Shown: positions 11,906-24,561, numbered from the stretch's first letter. The stretch is DNA of 64,000 nt from Coriaria nepalensis (GCA_027186245.1 CP114497.1:1557501-1621500), one strand, 5' to 3'. Notes: generated by a model from the sequence alone, not told the origin. Numbers and translations: made by a program.

Positions 11906-13200
11906 TTTCTACACCTCTCCCCTGTACCAGAAAGAAAGATAATTTATCCATATTGAAGAGTAAAAAATAAATGTTAAAATTATCCCTCACGGCCTTCTGT
12001 AATGATAAATGGACCAAAGAGATGGGGGTGGGGAGGGGGGGCGAGGGTAGATGGGTCCACTGAGAAGAAGATCAATAATAATCCCGAAGAACTAGTAGAG
12101 GCCAAGGAAAAGAAATAATAAGCAAGTTCCTATATCGGCAGAAAACAAAAAAGAATTTTCTTGTTTACAGAGAGAGAGAGAGAGATTGTATAGAGATCGG
12201 CCGAGTATGGTCATGTGTCTATTTCAGTACCTATCTTGAGATTCATGGAAACTTACAGTCATGTGCAAGTTCCAAAATCATCACAAGAGACAAAGAATAA
12301 GATTATTTCTCTCATTGTACTTCACTTCATGTTTAACAATACAATTTAAGCACGGAAATATATACTGTATACATGTCCAGGTTCATCAATCTGCAGGACA
12401 ACATGTATGTCTACCGAAATGGATACGAACTCTCTTCCCTACCAAACACAACCCCCCCACCACCCCCAAAAAAATATTCCCAATTCAATTCAAGGTTCCT
12501 CGCATATCCTCCTTCACTTCCGATACGATGTTCAGCTTCTCCTTATCAATCTTGGAAATTGATTTGGCTTCTACAGTAATTTCCCTAACGTACTCCACTC
12601 TCATAAATATTCACTCAGTAAACTTCCCAGAAAACTAGTACCACAAATTACACTAGAGGCTTAAACAACACTTTACCATATTAAAATCTAGATCCTCAGC
12701 CTCTGCAAAGTCCAAAGGGGGGAACATTTTAATTCATTCTTTTTCAAAATTTCCAAGAAATGAACAGAAAAAATCGTTACGTATGAAACCTAAACTGATT
12801 TAACAAGTTCCTGAAACGGGCTACCAATTTCTCTTTACTCGATGAAAAAACCATAATAATAAGCTATTAGCTTCAATCGTCTAATAATCAGTGAAATAAA
12901 CCTAACATTTCATGGCAATAAAATGAGGAGAAAGAAACGAAATGAATCGGGAAAAAAAAGAAAAAAGAAAGCACACCTGTTCGCCTGTAAGGAAAATGAT
13001 CTAGGCGGTCGACTAGAGAGAGAAAATCTTTCAACCTACAGCGAACAGGAGGAAGGAGATGAAGTGAGAGCGGACCGGGTGGAGGAGAAAGTCGAAACCA
13101 AAGAGATAATCGAGCTCGAAATTTATACAAGGGCGATGATATCAAAAACAAGGGGCGAAGAACAAAATCTAGTACGGCCGAATGTAGTAGTATTTTGAAA
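11906..13200 (-). other. 5' leader and roughly 1.05-kb leader intron of the SAP2/8-like gene
   Basis: On the minus strand a donor GAACAG|GTGTGC lies at 12977/12976 and an acceptor GGTACAG at 11922, giving a leader intron 11922..12976. The upstream leader exon probably covers about 12977-13180. Leader introns of this kind are common in plant SAP and ubiquitin-related genes and often raise expression. The intron holds a GA-run (12171-12184), a G-rich tract (12024-12047) and a C-rich tract (12451-12467). Confidence 0.6.
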
Positions 13201-14017
13201 CGTGGTTTCTTGTTACCCGTAGATCGTGATTAGTTGGAGAGAGAAGGTAGGAATACATTGATGGACTGTGAATCTAAAAGGAGTATTTCAGTCACGTGTG
13301 GTTGCGGTTATGTTACAATTTCCGGAGAAATGAGGTGTAAGTTACGTGTTTGTTTTCGTTTTCGTTTTGGTCACCCCCTCTGATGAAACGTGTCTCCAAT
13401 CCAGCGGGCTAGGTCGGTCATTCCAGAAACAAGTGCCATGTGGCAAGAGGTTACTAGCTAGTTTAAGGCGATAGCAGCATTATAGCATAATGCATTTTCG
13501 CGGCCCAAACGACTCCACAAGGCCCGGACCGGCCCATTAGGGATCGGCTGTTAAAGAAAAGAAAAGAAAATGTTGATGATCTACGTCCGCAAAACAGAAA
13601 CATCTTCACGTCTATTCCATGTCGTCTTTTCTCAGTCGGTAACTCTTCACTCCGTCTAATTCGATTCTCTCTCTCATCAAATCCTTCATCTCCGAGGGGT
13701 TTCAATGAAATCCATTGAAGCTTGATCGCGAAGCAAGAATCTCATCCCCTGAAATTCTCGTGAAAATGCTTGTAAATCGTATTGTATGTTCGTGAGCGAT
13801 CCTCCTCCTCCGCTACATTCTTCGCAGAGGTTGCGTTGAGTAGTGTATTCGTTTTTTTCGATATCTAGGGAGCCGAGCTAGGGTTTTTCGAAGATTGAGA
13901 TAAGAGATATCTAGAGTTTTTGGTGATTTTGAGCCTGAAGATTAGAGAGGGGAGATAGAGTTAGGGTTTTTATTTTTAAGTTTTGCATTAAATATTGGGG
14001 ACTTGGAGGAGTTTTCG
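13201..14017 (+). promoter_or_regulatory. Promoter and 5' UTR of the PWI-like/RRM gene
   Basis: The sequence between the SAP2/8-like leader (-) and the RRM gene (+). Telobox-like words (AGGGTTT) occur at about 13876 and 13961, in a stretch that looks like 5' UTR. A GGCCCA-type word lies near 13530. No clear TATA box is seen. Confidence 0.4.
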
Positions 14018-17000
14018 ATGGGGTGCGTGGATCGGATGGATGATAGGAGTTTTAAGGCTAATTTCTCAGGCGAAGGAGTAGGGAAATTGAGGGAGAAGGT
14101 TGAGGAGAAGCTGAAGGAATTTATGGGAGATTACACTGACGATACTCTCGTGGTACGGACTCTTACTTGTTTAGTTTTTTAAAATCTGTGTCTGTAGGAT
14201 TCGCATTGAACATTGCGTTAGGTTATCATTGATCACCTGTTCGGGTGGAAAGTTCTATGTTATTGAAAATTATGTATTCTATTTCTGGATTGTGTTCTGT
14301 GGTCATATTCGAAATCGAAATAGAAGGATTCACGTTTAAGGCAGATTTCGATTGCCAAAAATCTTAGTTATCTTTGGTTTTAGAAGCAGCACCCGGCATC
14401 TTAGGAGTGCTTTATGTAATGAAATTTAATACAAAATAATCAAGCACTATGAGATTTTTCCTAAGCTATCATTTTTGACTCAGTATCTCCTACCTATATT
14501 GCTTCTAGTAGTTGTCCTTCTCATCTTTTCCTTTACATGTTCTATTGTTTTCACCTCCTCTTATATCTATACCCACATTGATTACATCGAATTTGGCATT
14601 GTGGACAGAGATTCCATGTTGTAATAGGTCATTTATTTGGTATATCAATAAAGATGGAGTCAATTTTTCTGCTACTTTGTTGTGCAAGTGGTGATGGACA
14701 AGAAGTTTGAGTTGGGAATTTTTATCTATCATAACTTTTGATGTTTCTAGAGACATCTGTTGGTTTGATGACTATAAGTTTATGACACTGCATCTCTGTT
14801 GCAATCTTCTTATGATATAACTTCGTGGACTCATAATGGAGTTGCTTTAAAAATATTTTTTTTAAATTGAGGATATGGATTAAATGTCAAATAGGTTTGC
14901 ATTGAAATTTCAAAGGGCTCTAAATTTAAGCCATGGTGTGGCCCTTCATTGCCTCAAATCTCGATTTGAGAATTTATCTTAGTGTAATGTAAATTTGTTT
15001 TATCACTAGAGGTTTGATTAATTTACTCTCATAAGAAGCATGCATAGAGGCTTGGCACGGCACAGCTTATCTTATTTCATTTGCCGTTATTATCTGGCAG
15101 GAATATGTAATCGTCTTGTTAAGGAATGGAAGGCGCAAAGAAGAAGCAAGGAATGAGTTAAATGTTTTTTTGGGAGACGATAGTGATTCATTTGTATCTT
15201 GGTAAATAATTTTTTTTTGCTATTTCTGTTTCAAGTAGAAATTAGTAAAACCAGTTTCCAGTGGAACTTAGATGGTCATTGTTACTAGCAATATTGTCAT
15301 TGATTTGTGTTTATATTTCTTAACAGGCTCTGGGATCATCTAGCTTCAAACTTGGACTTGTACGTAGAGTCTGAGGGATCTCATGTGGATGAAGTTCCTA
15401 AGGCAGAGCCTGCAGTCGTGGAACGAGCTAGAATAAATGATATCCACCATTTGAAATCTGTGGCAGAAGTGAAGCCTGATAAGTTGTCCAGAAGCCGACA
15501 CAATAGGGGTTGGAAAAGGCCAGGAAAAGATGAAGATCAACCCCCGCCTCAACTTAGCTCTGTGATATATAGTAATCACTTGGAGGAAAAAAATGACCAT
15601 GAAGTTAGTCGAGGAGGGCGGTCTCCATCACCACGACCTCAAGTTCATAGAAAAAGGAGCTGGCATGATGAGCATCAAAAAATAAAGGTCTCTCCTCTCT
15701 CTCTCGACTGTAAATGAGTGGATAGTATTACTGACTGGTAATTTTCTGTCATGCTAAATAATCTTTGTGAAGCTATATAAAGTAAGAATGGTTTTTTTTT
15801 TCCCCTCCCATAGAGGGATGCAGTTTCTCAAGTACACCCTGCTGCCTCTAGGCGGTTACTTCAATTCGCAGTGCGTGATGCAGTTGGAACTGCAAGGCCA
15901 TCTAATGCAGTGATTATGGAGCCCTCATCAAAGCGTCTTAGATCGGTAGTATCTACAAGTACTGCAACAGGGGATTCGTCAGTGATTGCTCCTGCTCGAC
16001 GTCTTCAGTCTGTAGCTAGAGTGGCAAACCCTATGGCAACTGTGATTAAAGCTGTGGCAGAAGCTGCAGAAGATGCAACAAGAGTTAGATCCTCAAGTGT
16101 TTTTGACCGCCTTGGCCGAGGTACGTCTGATTCGACTGGCCAAGCTGCAGAATACGATGAACCTACTGTCCCTACTGTCGAGGATGAACATTATGAAGAT
16201 ATAATTGAAATGGAGGACCAACCACACTTGACATATGATGACAGAAGACAGTTCATTCAGAACACGAGAATGCTACAAAGTGAAATTGGATTGACTTCTG
16301 ATTCTGTATCTGACAATGAAGAATATGATGATGCGAACATCGAGGGTTACAGATTAATGGATGTTTCTCAGACTGGGACATCTAGGGAAATCAGAGATGA
16401 GAATTCAATGATGGTGCAGTACAGTGTAGCTAAGAATGCTAAAGACATTATGAGGATATCAAGAAATACGGGGGAGGATCAATTACCTGTCCCTAGAAAC
16501 ACATCACATAAAATAGTTAATATTTCAGTGAATGTGAATGCTTGGAAACCAAATAATTATCTGGAGCCAAGGGAGATTGCAAAACTGGATGGTAAAAAAG
16601 GTCTGCTGGGGAATGAGGTAGGAACTGTTGAATCTAGAAGTGGTATGCGAATAATGAAGGAGAATGGAAATGTAAGATTCCTATGTTATGGGCTGGTGTC
16701 CTCAAAAACATCAAAAAACATGCATGAACCACTTACTCGATGACCTCCCCCCCCCCCCTCTTCTGATCTTGTGTTTCTGTTGATTAACAGGGAAATTCTG
16801 CTAGTACACCTCAAAAAGAATCTCAGAAAGCCCCTTTGCCTGGTACTGGTAAGTTCTCTCCATTGGTAAAAGCATGCCATTTTTACACTGTTGATAGCAT
16901 GGTATTAAAATTCATCTTATTAGATCATACATTTTTGTCGGTCATTTTCTTATTTTCTCTTGGAGTTCTCTGTTCAAAATTTTCAGCCTTTTAGTGAACT

Positions 17001-18363
17001 TAATGAATGCTACCCTATGGGTCTTTGTTATTTTTTTCTCTCTTTTTTCTTGAAGCGGACTCAGCAGATCAACCATATTGTGTTTTCACTATTATTTGTA
17101 TGTACTACCATATATGTATTACTATAACACAGCAGATTGAACAAAAATAAGTGGATGGTTAGAAACACCAAGATATGCAAAGGATTAGTAATGGAGATTT
17201 TGTAAATTATCCAAAAGTAAATTATTGCAAAATGCTTACTATAAAAGGAATAAGAATTGGGGCTTTAAGTTGGTAGGAATGATCAGGCAGTACTCCTCAT
17301 GATTCCAATTCAGTGGTCAATTATGGTCATTGAGGTACATTCTACAATTTCGTTCTTTTCTCTTTTATTAACAGTTCCTTGTGGTATCATGCAGCTACTG
17401 CCCGTCCTTTAGAAGATGCTGATTCTCGAACAATTTTTGTTAGCAATGTAATAATCTATGCTTCTGCTCTTCCATCTCGTAAGTAGAATCTCATTCTTAA
17501 GGGCATGTTAACATCGTTTTATCCCCCTGCAGGTTCACTTTGCTGCCACCAAGGATAGTCTATCTCGGCATTTCAATAAGTTTGGTGAAGTGCTAAAAGT
17601 CATAATAGTTACTGATGCAGGAAACGGGCAACCAAAAGGGTAAGATGGTTCAGATGCCGATTCTACATTGCCTACTAAGCCTTCTTCTTTTTTTCTTTTT
17701 TGCTGTTGGGTTGGGGAAATCTTTATTACTTTGTACTGAGAGGCATTAGTTGCGCAGGGCGGCTTATGTAGAGTTCATGCGAAAAGAAGCAGCAGATAAT
17801 GCATTGTCATTGGATGGAACCTCTTTCATGTCAAGGATTCTCAAGGTATTTGCTATAGAACTGTAGATTAATATCTAAATTTAGGTATTTTAATCAAAGC
17901 CCCTCAAGTCTTCCTTCCTCTCAATTACCATGTTCATTCTACTAGCCAACCAAGTTATATCACAGTAATAAATCCACTCACCTTCATGCCTTATAATAAA
18001 AAATGTGATTACTAAAGAGACTCAAATCTCAATCATTCCTCATTGCAGGTTGTAAAGAGAAGTTCTGCCCATCAAGAAGTACCGCCTATCATGGCATCAT
18101 GGCCTAGAGTTGCCCGTGGCTCTCCATTTTCTGCTACTCGATTTGGCAGAGTTCCATTCCCTCGAGGCATTACTTGTACTTTCAGGCCTCCTCGCCTTAC
18201 AATCAAACCTGGTGCTAGGAGCTTTCAGTGGAAAAGAGATGCTCAAGCCACTCCCTCTGTTAGTAGTGCTTCTTCTGTATTAGGTATTAATACTGCTCTC
18301 CCTTTCACTCCCCGTAGCCTCACCTATGTTCGAACAGAACCTAAGCCAGATGGCAACCTTTGA
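14018..18363 (+). CDS. Nuclear RNA-binding protein with N-terminal PWI-like (Nab2-type) domain and C-terminal RRM
   Basis: Nine exons: 14018..14152, 15101..15201, 15327..15687, 15814..16671, 16791..16848, 17395..17447, 17533..17639, 17758..17845 and 18049..18363, giving 691 residues with every phase closing. Residues of about 12-90 form a helical PWI/Nab2-N-like domain (KLKEFMGDYTDDTLVEYVIV, then DDSDSFVSWLWDHL). The middle is basic and disordered, with RS/SP patches. Residues of about 515-595 form one RRM, with RNP2 TIFVSNVHF and RNP1 KGAAYVEF. The tail is rich in R, P and S. The architecture resembles plant relatives of ZC3H14/Nab2-type poly(A)-binding proteins with an RRM in place of the zinc fingers. 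A role in nuclear mRNA processing or export is inferred. I recall its Arabidopsis counterpart next to SAP5, matching the SAP genes here. Confidence 0.85.
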
Positions 18364-20280
18364 ACTGCCTAGTCGAAGGATACTCAAATGGAGTTTGTGA
18401 AGGGGGGAGATGAGAGAGAAATTTAGGCCGGTTCCCTTATTTTTGGAATACTATTATTATGTAAATGGTGGAAGGAAGTTTGTCTTTCTTTTTTTCATCT
18501 TCTTCCTAAGTGGGGGATTGGGTTGAAGTTTTGGTGGATCTGAAACTGAGAGGAGCTCGAGATTAGCTTGCCTTGGTTTTCTTCATCTGTTAACCTTTTT
18601 CCTACCCCAACATATGTTTCACTCGTTAAATATTAACTCTTATTGAGGGACAAAGTCAGTCTTATTATTTTGTGTATGTCTTCTGATGAAAATAGAGAAC
18701 GAGAAAAAGGAAAAAAAGAAGGTTAAGAAAGAACTATTTGTGTTACCTCATTTATTAATCACTTGTTCTCTGGTAATGTTTATGTGATTCTAGTAATAAC
18801 AATATCTGAAGCTTGATATGAAATGAACCTCATCCCCGCACCCCCACGCCTTTATTGTTAGTAGTATGAGATGAGAGGAAAGTCATGAAGGAGGCACCGA
18901 TAAGGGAGCCTAGAACTGGGATGGCAGTGGTAGATGCATCACTGGTCGGTGCGGGTGTAGGAGCCGGGGAAATCTCGAAAGCAATAGCATTGGTAAAGGT
19001 AGCGGCAGTAATGCAAAAAATTGAGAATTTTCAGGATATTTTGTAATATGATAGCTAAATTCCTTTCTTTTGTGTTGAGATTTTATTTTAGCTTTCGTTA
19101 AAGCAATATGAACCTAATTTAGCTATGGTATCCGTTTGCTACGAACGATAGTGTATTCTAAAATCTACACCTGCCCTCATGAACAACAAGTGGTATGAGT
19201 TGAGATCGGCCAAACCTGCTTCAATGCTCTTTGTTAGTTTTTAGGAGAGTAAGAGAATGAATCAATAATAGGGAGTTTAGATCTCTAAAAGTGTCTCTTC
19301 CTACTTTGCAATATCAGATGGCTTTTATATTTGGAAAAGGTTGACGAACCTAAGATAACTTTACATGTACCTCTCTTTTATTGCTCAGTAACCTGTTGTT
19401 TTATGCTCTATGGTAGAGTCATATTCTCCACTCAGAGCCGCTTAACCGTGTAATAGCATCGTCTCAGTCTGATACGCTAGGGTATGTCCCCCACTCAAAG
19501 TCATCACATCATACAACGATGCTGACTCAGTCTGACATATCAGGGGCGTGTTCCCCGTTCATGTGTCCTCCATGTTTTCACTTGTCCTCCACCTCTTTTG
19601 CGAATCCATGTTTAGGTATGAGACGAGTGAGGAAATACCTAGCACAACTTCAGCGTCACCTGACGTCTTTTCATCATGTTCAGCTATTATCCTGATGTTT
19701 GATGTTCTCCCTTCAGTTTGGCCTCAACCATTTAATTCACACCCTATTAGGTTATCTCCACCTCTGCCAACTATGCCTTAGTCTCGATATTCTTTATGCG
19801 GGTTGAGATTGTTGATCTGAACTTGTCTCAACATCAAACCTAATATTATTCATTTAAACTCGGTTATCATAAATTGAACACTACTAACATATTAGATCAA
19901 TTATCATGTTTGATATTGTATATAATTTTAATTGATCAATTTATAATAAACCGAATATATACGCTACAAAATTCTTAATACATACGACAGAAGTTATCTT
20001 ATACCAAAATCCTCGTTAATTTTGTTAGGCCAACAAACAAAAGGAAGACGGAGCCAAAAAAACAAACAACAAATTAACAATAGGAAGGACACGTACAGCG
20101 TCGGTATAGGTATGAAAATTTTTAACACGGTTCCGTTTGTTTACCCAACTCAACAAAAATTCAAAACGACTCGCACCATTTTCTTTGCTTTATACTTCCG
20201 TTCACTCTAAGTAACCAATCAAACAATGACAACTCACCCTCTCTCCAGCTCCTCTATGGGGGCCCACGCGTCTCTCCCTT
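18364..20280. other. Intergenic: 3' UTR of the RRM gene, then non-coding DNA
   Basis: The 3' UTR of the RRM gene likely runs to about 18660. Apart from the AG-peptide relic at 18830-19030 I see no gene. The stretch 19400-19790 is less AT-rich and contains the word CAGTCTGA twice with similar surroundings (about 19465 and 19528), perhaps an old repeat. Confidence 0.45.
18830..19030 (-). pseudogene. Relic of an arabinogalactan (AG) peptide gene
   Basis: Read on the minus strand, an open stretch between stops encodes FEISPAPTPAPTSDAS, then TTAIPVLGSLIGASFMTFL, the layout of a mature AG-peptide: a short Ala/Pro/Ser/Thr core for Hyp-O-glycosylation followed by a hydrophobic GPI-anchor signal. A recognisable ATG and signal peptide are missing: the frame is closed by a TGA at 19031-19033 and no in-frame Met precedes the core. 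The end is also extended by about ten unusual residues. It is either a decayed copy or an exon whose first exon I cannot find. An intact AG-peptide gene lies 1.4 kb away on the other strand. Confidence 0.5.
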
Positions 20281-20289
20281 CTATAAATA
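20281..20289 (+). promoter_or_regulatory. TATA box of the AG-peptide gene
   Basis: CTATAAATA lies about 130 bases before the start codon. A GA-rich leader (20345-20385) follows. The spacing suits a transcription start near 20315 with a leader of about 95-110 bases. Confidence 0.6.
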
Positions 20290-20410
20290 CCTATTTCCCT
20301 CTCCTCCTAATTTTCATATCGCTCACCGATTCAGCTAGAGATCACGAAGAGGAAGAGGAAGAGGAAGAGAGAGAGAGAGAGAGAACAGAACTCAATCGCG
20401 ATCTTCGCAA

Positions 20411-20617
20411 ATGCCTTATTTAATGAGCTATGCTTCTTCCAAGGCCTTATTCCTGGCGATGATCCTCGCCGTCTTCTTCGCCGCCGCTTTGGCGCAGGAG
20501 GCTCCTGCTCTGGCTCCGTCAGTGGAGAAAGGAGCTGCTTCCTTCTCTGCGGCGAGTTCCAGCGTTTTGATACTTGCGCCGTTGTTCGTTTCCTTCCTGG
20601 CGCTGTTCAAGCACTAG
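20411..20617 (+). CDS. Arabinogalactan peptide (AG-peptide), GPI-anchored cell-surface proteoglycan
   Basis: A 68-residue single-exon gene. An N-terminal signal peptide (hydrophobic core LFLAMILAVFFAAALA) is followed by the mature start QEAPALAPS, with Ala-Pro pairs of the type hydroxylated and decorated with arabinogalactan. The C-terminus (about 50-68, SVLILAPLFVSFLALF) is a GPI-attachment signal with a small-residue site (AASSS) before it. A second in-frame ATG at 20423 gives a 64-residue form with an equally good signal peptide and may be the true start. AG-peptides sit on the outer plasma membrane. Their roles in growth and signalling are little known. Confident in the class, not in the member. 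Confidence 0.8.
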   Translation: MPYLMSYASSKALFLAMILAVFFAAALAQEAPALAPSVEKGAASFSAASSSVLILAPLFVSFLALFKH

Positions 20618-21460
20618 ACTGATTCATTCATTGGATTTATACAGATTCTATGGATCATGATATGGAGTATATACTAGTACATATATATGCCCAAATCTTT
20701 TGAGGAGTGAGTTCATTTTTTGTTTTAATAATGAAATTTTTATTATTGTACTTATTAACTGACCTTATTTTCTATATATACTCCTTTTTATTCATCTCTA
20801 TCTTCTTCATTTCTCTCGTTTTGAGTCACGAAAATAATATATCGACGTGACATTTTTGTTTATGCAATCCTAGAACTCCACTCGAATTCGAAAATATATA
20901 AAGTCGGTCCAATTTAAATCGATACAATTTGCTAACTCTCTTTCATATTTAATGAAGCTGAGGAAAATATTAATTATATATATATTTTTGATAATATTTT
21001 AATTATAAATTATACTATATTTATCATATTAATATATTCAAAAAAATAAAATAATAAAAATTAATTATTTCTTCGATAATAAAATGTTAAGGCTTCATTT
21101 AATGTTAATTATGATGAGAATTTACGATGATGAGCACACTCTCCCTCTATCGGATCGGAATTAGATAATATGAGTAATCTATTTTCTAATCAATGAACTT
21201 GCCGATTCTTATAAAAAAATTACACATGCTCAAATTTGATAAAAATTTGTGAAAATTGCAGCTTCGAATTGTACTTGGTTGACTCTTTATTGAGAAGGAA
21301 AAAAAAAAAAAGGAAAAGAAAAGAAAAGAAAAGAAAAGAAAAGAAAAGTCAAATAAAAGATTTAAAATAAATTTTAACTAAAAAATAAATACTTAGAACC
21401 ATCCGATAAGGTTTTAGGGTTCCTGGCATCTTAGAACCATCAGCGCTTTACTGCTAATCA
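20618..21460. other. Intergenic: AG-peptide 3' UTR and makorin promoter
   Basis: No gene is supported. An (AAAAG)n microsatellite occupies about 21309-21348. A telobox-like word (TTTTAGGGTT, about 21412-21421) lies just before the makorin start. Confidence 0.5.
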
Positions 21461-24400
21461 ATGCCTAAACGGTGATTTTCCGACTCTTCTTCTACGTCAC
21501 GGAGTCTCCGTTTGAGTCTTATCAGCTTTGGATGGATTTCTTTTCTTTTGATTAGACATCAAAATGGGTTCAGAAAGATTATGCGTTTTCTTTCTTATCG
21601 ATTATTATTTAAGTTTTTTTTTTTTTTTTTGCTTTATGTTTTCTTGCGTTATTTTCTTGCGAATGTTTCGTACTCAAACGTAACTGTTATTATTTTGGAT
21701 GCAAGTTTGAGCAAAATTGACATTGGAATTGCAGATTATCTGTTGCAATCTCTATATGGATATGGTATTCTTGTTTGGAAAAGTGTCTGGGATGGGAATT
21801 TATCCTGTAATAGATTATATTTGTTGATAAGAAATAAATGGTATTCAATTATCAATGGATACCGGTTGAACTTCATGTACTATTTACTCTTGTACTTTTA
21901 CGCATGAGACTATGATATTAAACTTCTCTCTCTCTTTTCTGTTTTAGGGTTCTATGTAAGTTTTTTTCCCATGGGGCGTGCTTGAAAGGGGAATTTTGTG
22001 AATTTTCACATAGCTGGAGCGACGCACCAAACAATGTAGGAGTCTTGATGCTACCTTCAAATTCTTAGTTCTACTGGTGATAGTTTCATTCACATTACAC
22101 TGTTTCTGGTTATCATCCCAGGTTTGCACTTTCTATCAAAGAGGAGTGTGTGCCTATGGAAGTCGTTGCAGATATGAACATGTTAAAGCATCCAGTGCAC
22201 AACCTTCTGGTTCATCTTCAGTAGAAAATTCTCAGCAGCCTCTTCGTTCCGTTCCTGTACATAATATTCCAGTCACTTCACCACCTGGGGTTTCTTCTTT
22301 ACCTAGCTCTCCCTTGGAGCCCTTTCCATCATCTACTTCTGTCCTTCATCAGTCTAAACCTGCTTGGAATCAAGATCCTGAAAGCCCTGATTTTCTTGAA
22401 GATCATGATCTTGGGGAGCCTAGCAGTGTTCGGCCAGCTGATCGTCCTATCTGTCCATTTGCTGCTGCTGGTAATTGCCCAAAGGGAGAAAAATGTCCTC
22501 ATATTCATGGTGACTTATGTCCCACCTGTGGAAAACATTGCTTACATCATTTCAGACCCATGGAAAGAGATGAACATATGAAGATGTGTGAGAAAAAGCA
22601 AAAGGACCTCGAGGCTTTGAAATATAGTCAAGAGATTGAGTGTAGTGTTTGTCTGGAGCATGTTTTGTCGAAGCCCACACCAGCCGAGCGTAAGTTCGGG
22701 ATCCTATCTGAATGTGATCACCCATTCTGTATATCTTGTATAAGGAATTGGCGTAGTAGTTCCCCAGCTACTGGAATGGATGTGAATAGTGCATTGAGGA
22801 CCTGCCCAATATGTAGGAAGCTATCATACTTTGTCATTCCAAGTGTCATCTGGTATTGCTCAAAGGAAGAGAAAAAGGATATTGTTGATAGCTATAAGGC
22901 AAAGCTCAGGTAATCATGAGTTACAGTAATAATGTCTTAATGTTATTTATGATATCCATTAGAAATACCCCTTCAGATGAGAAGTGCATAACATTTCATT
23001 GTGTTCCCAATCCCAAGTCTTTGTGTGAATGCTATCTATTTACTACTTTTGCTTTGAACTTTATGAGGTTCGGGTTCTGGATTTGATATATTCCTTCTGC
23101 AGATCAATTGATTGCAGACACTTCAACTTTGGAAATGGGAACTGCCCTTTTGGGACCAGTTGTTTTTACAAGGTAATAACGTTTTTGAATGAACTACTGT
23201 GGTTTTTGTTTGCATGAACTTCATTTCTGATCACACTAAAATTAGTAGTTTATAATTTGGGTATCATTGATTCTGTGTCCGAGGGCCTCCCAACTCGCTG
23301 AAGTTGCATGATGTGTACTGTCTTTTTTTTTTCCTTAGTCTTTGTTTTATGCTGTGTTTTTCAGCATACTTTCTTTTTGTCAACAGATGCTTGCATAGTT
23401 GTATAGCTTGATTCACATGCTATTGTGCGCTCGCTCCCTTAAAATCTGCACATTATTAGGTGATTACATGAATTATTGTGGTGCAGATGCTTACTAAGTT
23501 GTGTAGCTTGATTCACGTGCTATTGTGCACTGCTCCATATTGTCGTTTAACTTAACATAGGAAAAAAACAAAGTTGCTAGGTCAATCCATATGACTAATT
23601 ATGTCCTTTAATGAACTGAAATGATGATATGTGGCAACACTTGTTAGACACTAGGTAGTAAATTCGAATGTTATCCATATGACATCTATATACTAAAATA
23701 TTGGTATAAGCTGTGCTGTGTTTGGATAATTTTAATGTATAAGAATCTTAAGATCTGGCGTACAGAAGTATTGGATGACTGTAGTTTCTATAACTACAAC
23801 CTGCTCTTAACTACACCTGCTCTATCTTTATATCAAGCCTGCGAAGCAATGCTCTTGTTGTAAGTATCACATTATCAGTAGAACTACAGCTGGTCTATCC
23901 TATATTAGTTGGAAAGAGGGAAAGAAGGATGGGTACTTTATTCTTAGCAGCTGTGAAGAAATAGAAAGATTTTCAGAGTACTGCAGCATGAGCCTTATGT
24001 AGATTTTTCTGTTTGAGGCACCAAAATCTTGTTATCGTTGGTAATATGATCTCTCTAAGAGGGAGCTGCTTTTTTGTCCAATATCCAAGCTTGACGTTCC
24101 TGCATCTTATTAGTGGTTGTAGTGGTTGATGTTTCTTGGAATTGTTGCTAAAATGGATGCCTGAATACTACCCTCAGAATTATGCGCAATTTTTTAGCCC
24201 TTTAATTTAAATGTCAGAATGGGTTGGATTTGACAGTCTTTTGATGGATGCAATGTTTGTTGTGTTCCAGCATACGGTCAAGTCAGGTTCATATGCATGG
24301 AAATATCACCGGCCCCCTCCACCTCCACCCAGATCCAGCAATATTGATGAAGATACCATGTCTAATATATTTAGGGAATTGGCGAGTTTTATTGAAATAG

Positions 24401-24561
24401 CTGAAGAGTTGGAAGAATTGGAGGAGAATGTTGAGTCTGAAGATCTACAATTTGAAGGACTAGAGCCTTGGCAGTGGGATTTTTTTCATGCGCAGATGGG
24501 TTATGATTCTGATGAGCTGGGTTATCATGACTCTGATGATGAGGAGGAGGCGTATTTATAG
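21461..24561 (+). CDS. MKRN: Makorin RING/CCCH E3 ubiquitin ligase, isoform with proximal last exon
   Basis: Exons 21461..21471, 21948..22035, 22122..22909, 23103..23172 and 24271..24561 give 415 residues. Exon 1 codes for only M-P-K and two bases of an Arg codon, and exon 2 restores RVLCKFF. The domains are CCCH at about 7-25 and 35-53, a third CCCH ([19 protein letters not shown]), the makorin Cys/His motif ([12 protein letters not shown]), a C3HC4 RING (ECSVC...[13 protein letters not shown]...CPIC), and a final CCCH ([21 protein letters not shown]). The last His of that finger is the first codon of the last exon. The tail is proline-rich, then acidic ([10 protein letters not shown]). Makorins are E3 ligases linked to RNA-binding and developmental control. 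A second last exon lies downstream. Confidence 0.92.

Noticed and set aside
15346..15600. Minus-strand frame within exon 3 of the RRM gene.
   Set aside because: A shadow of a well-supported exon with no signature of its own.
19400..19790. A less AT-rich stretch with two similar CAGTCTGA-containing pieces, considered as a transposon.
   Set aside because: No terminal repeats, target duplication or coding remnants were found; recorded only as possible old repeat DNA.
21512..21907. A 131-residue plus-strand frame upstream of makorin exon 2.
   Set aside because: It begins at a non-ATG codon, lies fully in makorin intron 1 and is T-rich with no family pattern.
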